A stretch of DNA of 61,500 nucleotides from Symbiodinium natans (taxonomy: Eukaryota; Sar; Dinophyceae; Suessiales; Symbiodiniaceae): the NCBI GenBank assembly GCA_905221605.1, contig CAJNDS010002124.1, positions 970,921 through 1,032,420 on the forward strand, written 5' to 3'. How positions within the stretch are numbered: position 1 is the first letter of the stretch; every line of letters begins with the position of its first letter. Positions 56,566 through 61,500 of the stretch are shown piece after piece. The notes beneath the pieces are model-generated. The model was not told the origin of the DNA. It saw only the letters and a program-made list of their open reading frames with translations, and did not search any database. Position numbers and translations under genes: made by a program.

Positions 56566-57380
56566 AGGGTTTAGGGGTTTAGGGTTTTTAGGGTTTAGAG
56601 TTTAGGGTTAAGGGCTTTCGGATGTTTGGGGGATTTTGGGATCAGAGCTGCGATTTCGGGTTTTTTGAGGGCTGTTGGGAATTTTGCGGGGTTTCTGGGT
56701 TTTTAGGGTGTAGGGTGATTTTGGATGTGGGGTTTGGGGATTTTGCACAGGTCTTGGGTTCAGGGTCGAGGGCAGGGCTTGGGGTGATTTGGGGGTTTGG
56801 GCTTTAGGGTTTAGCGCGCAAGGTTTGGCTTTCGGTTTAGGCCTATAGACCTCTAGACGAAGGTTGATCTGCATCGTCATGGCCCTAGGTTTGCTGTAGT
56901 CAATTCCTAGCCATTAGCCCTATAAACCCTAAACCCTAAACCCTGCTTTCTGCCAAAGACTGCGGTAGCACCCCAAGCCATAGCCTCGGCAGGATTGCGG
57001 CGCGGGGGTGGTTAGTGGTTTACCCAGACCGCAACTATGGTTCATGTTTTTTGGGGGTGCTTCAATGTCTTGGGATCACAATGAACCCTACAAGGGTTTA
57101 GGGTTTAGGGTTTGTATACCTTACTAGGGGGGAATTAGTCTAGGGTAGATGCCCCTAAGTTTTAGTGTTTGTTTATTCCCCCAAGGCCCTCTTCTTGTAG
57201 GCACCAAATGTAGGAGAAACAAATACCCTACAAACTCAAAAACCTACTGTAAACCCTAACCAAACATGCCTGGGCTTACGCGTGGGGGTTAGGCTTTAGG
57301 GTTAGGGTTATAGGGGTCTAGGGTTTAGGGTTTAGGGTTACAGGGGTTAGGCGGGTTTAGGGCTTTAAATTTGCTACCTT
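56566..57380. other. Spacer with degenerate T-type tracts
   Basis: 56566-56820 is degenerate T-type and opens false frames on both strands. The rest is mostly unique, with a short T-type at 57095-57112 and 57300-57360. Confidence 0.6.
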
Positions 57381-57386
57381 CCCGCA

Positions 57387-57473
57387 CCCAACGGTGGTAC
57401 ACCGCAGCTCCGTGGCGCGAGGGTGCAGGCGCACCTCAGGGCTGCTCTTGCTCGTAGCATGTTTAGGGTTTAG
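57387..57473 (+). CDS. Exon-like coding fragment
   Basis: PNGGTPQLRGARVQAHLRAA, then LARSMFRV and TAG in the T-type array. ACCGCAG at 57401-57407 is acceptor-like. Product not recognised. Confidence 0.4.
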   Translation, partial: PNGGTPQLRGARVQAHLRAALARSMFRV

Positions 57474-57525
57474 GGTGTAGGGTTTAGGGTTTAGGGTGTA
57501 GGGTTTAGGGTTTAGGGTTTAGGGT
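57461..57525. repeat. T-type telomere array
   Basis: About nine units, two TGTAGGG. Confidence 0.95.
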
Positions 57526-57549
57526 TCCCATTTTTGTTGCGCCTCTTAG

Positions 57550-57684
57550 GGAAGCAATGCTAAGAAGCAAGCTGCACCTCCGGCACAGGGACCCAAAGAC
57601 CCTTGCATCGCAGAACGCTGGCAGTCATCGCATGCTGTTGTAGATAAGTGTACCTTTATAGCCATTTCGGGGTTTAGGGTTTAG
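57550..57684 (+). CDS. Exon-like coding fragment, 44 codons
   Basis: GCCTCTTAG precedes GSNAKKQAAPPAQGPKDPCI, then AERWQSSHAVVDKCTFIAIS and TAG in T-type sequence. It lies 190 nt upstream of the monooxygenase start and could be its 5' region or a separate exon. Product not recognised. Confidence 0.42.
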   Translation, partial: GSNAKKQAAPPAQGPKDPCIAERWQSSHAVVDKCTFIAISGFRV

Positions 57685-57871
57685 GGTTTAGGGTTTATAG
57701 GGTTCATACAGTAGCATACGCATTCAGATACAACTTTAAACTCGTCAACCGCAAATTCCTCAGACGTTGGGTAGGCTCCCCAAGAGGACATGCAGGAAGC
57801 TGGTGGCTATTGTCTATATCTATATAGCATAGTGCTAGTAAGCAGTAGTCCACTGTAGCATACTTTCATTG

Positions 57872-59314
57872 ATGTTTAGCATGTACTTAGTGAGTGAGTG
57901 CCGCCGAAGTCGTCCAGCTATGGCGCGGCGTGGGAGGGCCGCCACAGGTTTGGCAGCCCTGGCGGCCCTGTGGGCTTGGTACCCAGCAGCTTGGCTTGCG
58001 CCTGGGAGAGTCATGAGAAGGGGGTCCTGGCTGCATGCCATCCGCAACCCGGCAAGGTCGGCGACGTCTAGGGAATCCCGGGAGCGCCGCTCGCACGATT
58101 CGCACCGCGATTCGCGCCGGGATTCGCAGCTTGACGTTGGCATCATTGGGGCCGGGCCAGGAGGCTTGAGCCTTGCACACGCGCTGCTCAACCGGGGTTA
58201 CACGGTCCGTATCTTTGAAAGGCGGAAGGCTTTTGCTCCCGTGGGCGCGGCAATCTTCATGCACCCCTTCGCGCTGAATGCCCTGCGCGGGATCTCACCG
58301 AAGCTCGAGGAGCAGCTGCGCACTGCCGCCACGGAGATCAAAACATTGTCCGTCGGCTCCCTGGCAGATGCAGACTTTGGCTTCAGCCTGGGAGGGCTTG
58401 AGCGCGCGAAGGAGGTCTTTGGCTCGCCCTTCGTGGCCATCCGCTTCTGGGACATGCTGAAGGCGTTGCGACAGGGTCTGCCAGAGGACATCTTCCACTT
58501 TGGGCAGGAGCTTTCGGGGTTCGAGCAGCTGGAGGACGGGGGCGTGCGGCTGCTGTTCGAGAGCGGAGATGAGTGCACGGTGGGTATGCTGGTCGATGCA
58601 GGTGGCATACGCTCCAAGACCCGTCAGCAGCTGATCGGAGACCGGCCCATTCCGCGTGTGCGGGCCACCTATGCGGTAGCACCTGGTTCAGCACTAGTCC
58701 AGAGTGTGGGAGCTAAGGCCAATGGGGACGCAGAATTGGCGTTCCTCTTCAGTGATGGCTGCGGCCTGACGACGGCCTCACTGAAGGATGAGAGTGTGTG
58801 GTGGACACAGACCTGCTTTGGGGACAGCCCAACCGCTGCCTTGGCGGCTGATCAGGGTTCGCTGGTGAAGCAGCTCGACGCACGCTATGCCTCCTGGCCA
58901 GCAAGGGTCAAGGGACTGCTCCGTGCCACGCCGGCCGAGGAGATCATCGAGAGTACACTTGCTGAGCTGCCGATAAGCACGCAGTGGGGCCAGGGCAATG
59001 TGACGTTGCTCGGGGACGCGGCGCACGCGCAGCTGCCCTCCTTGGGCCTTGGCGTCTCCACGGCGTTCGGGGACGTGGAGGAACTCGCCCGGCAGATCGA
59101 CAACCATGGCCTCACCCCGGCTGCGCTGCGCTGGTACGAAGCCTGGCGCCTGCCGCACACTGCCGCCTTGCAGCTCCTGAGCCGAGGCATCTTCTTCCTC
59201 GCCCTACTCACCGCGAGCCTCAAGCCGAAGGACGATGGAAGCGAAAAAGGGGGTCCCAGCCCCCTCCCGCCCTCCCCCCCCCCCGGCCCCAAACCCCCAA
59301 CAAGGCCCATCTGA
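57872..59314 (+). CDS. FAD-dependent class A monooxygenase, putatively plastid-targeted
   Basis: 480 residues from the ATG at 57872 (numbering below counts one extra codon, the TTG at 57869). Motifs in order: Rossmann GIIGAGPGGLSLAHAL with GxGxxG at 94-99 and the ribose-binding E at 117; LVDAGGIRSKTR at 241-252, where the usual A-D-G of the DG motif is D-A-G; VTLLGDAAHAQLPSLGLG with GDAAH at 382-386. This is the layout of PHBH, zeaxanthin epoxidase and urate hydroxylase relatives, which use FAD, O2 and NAD(P)H; the substrate cannot be told. The N-terminus has a hydrophobic stretch (TGLAALAALWAWYPAAWLAP) then an Arg/Ser-rich segment with few acids (residues 47-75), like a signal plus transit peptide; WLAPGR resembles the FVAP motif of dinoflagellate leaders. 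An alternative ATG is at 57920. The C-terminus has a hydrophobic helix (GIFFLALLTASL) and a Pro-rich tail. No intron and a TGA stop. The Ser/Asp/Arg-rich linker at 75-87 contains a small GATTCGC tandem. Opposite-strand frames are shadows. Confidence 0.9.
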   Translation: MFSMYLVSECRRSRPAMARRGRAATGLAALAALWAWYPAAWLAPGRVMRRGSWLHAIRNPARSATSRESRERRSHDSHRDSRRDSQLDVGIIGAGPGGLSLAHALLNRGYTVRIFERRKAFAPVGAAIFMHPFALNALRGISPKLEEQLRTAATEIKTLSVGSLADADFGFSLGGLERAKEVFGSPFVAIRFWDMLKALRQGLPEDIFHFGQELSGFEQLEDGGVRLLFESGDECTVGMLVDAGGIRSKTRQQLIGDRPIPRVRATYAVAPGSALVQSVGAKANGDAELAFLFSDGCGLTTASLKDESVWWTQTCFGDSPTAALAADQGSLVKQLDARYASWPARVKGLLRATPAEEIIESTLAELPISTQWGQGNVTLLGDAAHAQLPSLGLGVSTAFGDVEELARQIDNHGLTPAALRWYEAWRLPHTAALQLLSRGIFFLALLTASLKPKDDGSEKGGPSPLPPSPPPGPKPPTRPI

Positions 59315-59855
59315 ACAAAGCCTCGCTCAGCCTCGTTTGTGGGCTGTTTTGTGGGTGAGAAGGTGCGGGTAGAACCCCAAAACTTTAACCCTTGGGGGTA
59401 GAACCCAAAACCCACAATTGAAAGCCCCTGTGTACACGAACTCAGCTGAACCCCGAACACGATATCCTTCAGGGGATCTGAGAGTAGGGGTTTCTGGAGC
59501 TTCTTCTGTAACCCAAGGGTGAGATGCCCTGAAGATCTCATGCGCAGCACCAGAGCCCAGCGGACAACTGCAACTTAGGGTTCAAGGTTTTAGGGTTTAT
59601 ATTTAGGGTTTAGGGTTTAGGGTTCAAAACAAAATTCTAAACGCTGCACCCCCTGCTTTCAGCTTTTTATACCGCAGTCAGTGTCCGCAGTCAGTGTATT
59701 GCTCCGTTCTGTTGTGCTTATAAACCCTAAAGCTCTTCAGTCGTACAAGTTCAGGGTCCGGTCCGGGTGAAAGCAACTACAAGCCCCATCGCAACCCGAA
59801 AACCTAAACCCGGCCAAGCATGGAACCCTGCACTTTCAACTCTTTCTCTTGAATT
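59315..59855. other. 3' flank of the monooxygenase
   Basis: Short duplicated AGAACCC/AAAACCC words at 59370-59415; T-type units at 59590-59625; otherwise unique. No terminator or polyadenylation motif could be assigned. Confidence 0.5.
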
Positions 59856-59859
59856 TCTA

Positions 59860-60067
59860 CACCCCTAAACCCTAAACCCCAAACCCTAAACCCGAAACCC
59901 CTAAACCCTAAACCCCTAAACCCTAAACCTCAAACCCTAAACCCCAAACCCCAAACCCCAAACCCTAAACCCTAAACCCTAAACCCCAAACCCCAAACCC
60001 TAAACCCTAAACCCTAACCCCAAACCCTAAACCCTAAACCCTAAACCCCAAACCCTAAACCCTAAAG
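59860..60067. repeat. C-type array mixed with CCCCAAA
   Basis: About 29 units; CCCTAAA and CCCCAAA blocks alternate. Confidence 0.97.
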
Positions 60068-60068
60068 A

Positions 60069-60200
60069 CTATCAAAGCTGCTCCAGGATTGGGAGCCAAC
60101 TCAGGCGCGGTTGGCAGCTGCATGGTGTCCTGTTGAGGGCCTCCAAACTGCGCTGAGGAACCCGAGACCCTTTCAAAGGGCTCAGGTCCTACGGGTTTAG
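60069..60200 (+). CDS. Exon-like coding fragment, 43 codons
   Basis: LSKLLQDWEPTQARLAAAWC, then PVEGLQTALRNPRPFQRAQV, LRV and TAG in T-type sequence. GCTCCAG at 60080-60086 is acceptor-like. Between C-type and T-type arrays. Product not recognised. Confidence 0.45.
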   Translation, partial: LSKLLQDWEPTQARLAAAWCPVEGLQTALRNPRPFQRAQVLRV

Positions 60201-60339
60201 GGTTTAGGGTTATTGGGGTTTGGGGTTTCGGGTTTAGGGTTTAGGGATAGAGGTGCGTTTAGGGTGCGTTAGGCTTCCAAGGAGTTGTTTGCCGTTTGCT
60301 CCCGCTTGTCGGGCCCCGGTAGCCTCAGTCCACCCTAAA

Positions 60340-60479
60340 CTTTTTCCTAAACCCTAAACCCTAAGTCCTAAACCCTAAACCCTAAACCCTAGACCCTAAA
60401 CCCTAAACCCTAAACCCTAAACCCTAAACCCTAAACCCTAGACCCTAAACCCTAAACCCTAAACCCTAAACCCTAAACC
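60340..60479. repeat. C-type telomere array
   Basis: About 20 units with occasional CCCTAGA. Confidence 0.97.
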
Positions 60480-60492
60480 CATTTCCAGCCTC

Positions 60493-60615
60493 CTACGTTT
60501 CGAGAGCTCACATTGGGTCGGGCTCAGGATCACATAGGTCGTTGAACTCATGCAAAAAGGACCCCTTTGCTTGGACCCCTGTGCTGACTCAGGGAACTTC
60601 GTAAGTCGGTTCCAG
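60493..60615. repeat. Direct repeat family I, copy 1
   Basis: ACGTTTCGAGAGCTCA, AGGATCACATAGG, TTGAACTCATGC, AGGACCCCTTTGCTT and AACTTCGTAA recur in the same order at 60935-61045. Confidence 0.85.
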
Positions 60616-60659
60616 CCCACTTGTGGCATCTTCACTGCCAAGGAAGAAGACGCTGAGGC

Positions 60660-60911
60660 TTGGGGCTGAAGCGTGGGAGCTACAGAACTACAAGTCCTGC
60701 ACGGAGAACCACGAGAGAGAACCACGAGGAGAAGATGAACAGACTCGTCGACTTGGGCTATAGCAAAGAAGCCACAAGCCGAAACCGACTTCACTTAGCC
60801 AGGAATTTCATGCCTGGGGCTCATCATCAAACAAAATCAAAGGGCTCCAGGAAGCGCCGGATCATCGTGGACGCCTTGCGACAACCCTCAACACTAGACC
60901 CTAAACCCTAA
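60660..60911 (+). CDS. Basic hypothetical protein or exon, 83 codons
   Basis: Open from 60660 (TTG); the first ATG is at 60735. Segments KRGSYRTTSPARRTTRENHE, KMNRLVDLGYSKEATSRNRL, KSKGSRKRRIIVDALRQPS; it ends in C-type sequence. Lys/Arg-rich, as in a nucleic-acid-binding or nuclear-localised segment. It is flanked on both sides by family I copies. No family recognised. Confidence 0.42.
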   Translation: MGLKRGSYRTTSPARRTTRENHEEKMNRLVDLGYSKEATSRNRLHLARNFMPGAHHQTKSKGSRKRRIIVDALRQPSTLDPKP

Positions 60912-60934
60912 ACCCTAAACACCACCATCCCCCA

Positions 60935-61045
60935 ACGTTTCGAGAGCTCATAATATGAGGATCATATAGGAAGTTCAACTCATGCTAAGGACCCCTCTGC
61001 TTCCTCGGCAACTTCGTAAATGGGTTCTAAGTAGCTTTTAAAGCA
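60935..61045. repeat. Direct repeat family I, copy 2
   Basis: Diverged direct copy of 60493-60615, starting ACGTTTCGAGAGCTCA at 60938. Confidence 0.85.
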
Positions 61046-61155
61046 GCTCAAGTTGGGTTATCCTGTTTTCAAAGCTGGCTTGTAGCTGAACCCTGAGCCC
61101 CAAACCCTACACTCTACAACCTAAACCCTAAACCCCAACCCCTAAACCTTCCTTG

Positions 61156-61293
61156 ATGTATCCTGAGCCCCTGTATCCCTGGGAGGTGTGGAGGAGTCCT
61201 TCGGCTACGCCCGCCCTGGACGAAGATGAGGAAAGCGAGGCCCAAACGCTGGGCCTGTGGGTTCAGGGTTTTGGGGTTTCGTTTAGGGTTTAG
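61156..61293 (+). CDS. Small ORF or exon, 45 codons
   Basis: ATG frame MYPEPLYPWEVWRSPSATPA, then LDEDEESEAQTLGLWVQGFG, VSFRV and TAG in T-type sequence. Acidic patch. Between C-type and T-type sequence. Product not recognised. Confidence 0.42.
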   Translation: MYPEPLYPWEVWRSPSATPALDEDEESEAQTLGLWVQGFGVSFRV

Positions 61294-61334
61294 TGTTGGG
61301 GGCTAGGGGTTAAGTTTTAGTTTAGGTTTGGCCA

Positions 61335-61425
61335 CAAACCCCCTGTAGGCTGGACAGTATATATATATATATATACATGTATAGAACCCAACCAGGGAAC
61401 CTAATTTAGAGAACTACTCCTACAT
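61335..61425. repeat. Dispersed repeat family D, copy 5, with (AT)n
   Basis: TATAGAACCCAACCAGGGAA and TTTAGAGAACTACTCC fit the family; (AT)n at 61359-61373 interrupts it. Confidence 0.5.
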
Positions 61426-61500
61426 GGGTTGGGACTTGGGTTCATACGTCTGGTTTTGTTACATGTGGGAATGTTCCCTTCGGGATCCATGGTGAGCGTG

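Noticed and set aside
57660-57670. Relict dinoflagellate spliced leader (GCCATTTCGG) upstream of the monooxygenase
   Set aside because: Only about eight bases agree with the leader core and the following sequence is T-type repeat.
58198-59550. Several long minus-strand frames opposite the monooxygenase
   Set aside because: Shadows of a GC-rich gene with the recognised motifs on the + strand.

Overview
The window looks like nuclear DNA of a dinoflagellate-type alga; this is an inference. It rests on TTTAGGG/CCCTAAA (Arabidopsis-type) telomere repeats scattered through all 61.5 kb, GC-rich coding pieces, a nuclear LAGLIDADG protein, a Ty1/copia retrotransposon scrap, and a flavoprotein whose N-terminus resembles a bipartite plastid leader. 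No rRNA, tRNA, CRISPR or bacterial operon structure was seen.

Two long genes are clear, both on the + strand: a double-motif LAGLIDADG endonuclease-like protein (about 18.8-20.0 kb) and an FAD-dependent class A monooxygenase (57.87-59.31 kb). A copia RNase H/C-terminal fragment lies at 28.9-29.2 kb. Longer unrecognised frames occur at 20.0, 24.0-24.9, 32.8-33.2, 36.5-36.8 and 48.8-49.2 kb.

The rest alternates between telomere-type blocks and unique DNA. C-type means (CCCTAAA)n on the + strand and T-type means (TTTAGGG)n. Between them I found more than fifty short GC-rich + strand frames of about 15-75 codons. Many lack an ATG, several have a pyrimidine-AG in front and some have GTGAGN or GTA behind. 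By my count about 21 lie directly between an upstream C-type and a downstream T-type block. I read these islands as likely exons or exon scraps and the intervening DNA as introns whose ends carry telomere-type repeats. Individually each island is weak evidence.

The spacers hold several families of short dispersed repeats, here named A to K. Some have terminal inverted repeats and some carry the telomere-type array inside or at their ends. Copies of family A differ mainly in how many TTTAGGG or CCCTAAA units they hold. Two flanks at 25.4-25.9 kb share the same irregular unit pattern in inverted orientation. A 3-kb element at 40.52-43.53 kb has 28-bp terminal inverted repeats, subterminal copies of a 17-bp motif, and a 90-bp minisatellite built on that motif.

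Other structure: a 69-bp higher-order array at 10.65-11.77 kb, a (TTTTAGGG)n-like tract at 6.3-6.8 kb, an almost pure 8-bp (CCCTTAAA)n array at 51.6-52.2 kb, an ACT triplet tract at 4.3-4.55 kb, and many 14-28 nt G or C homopolymers.
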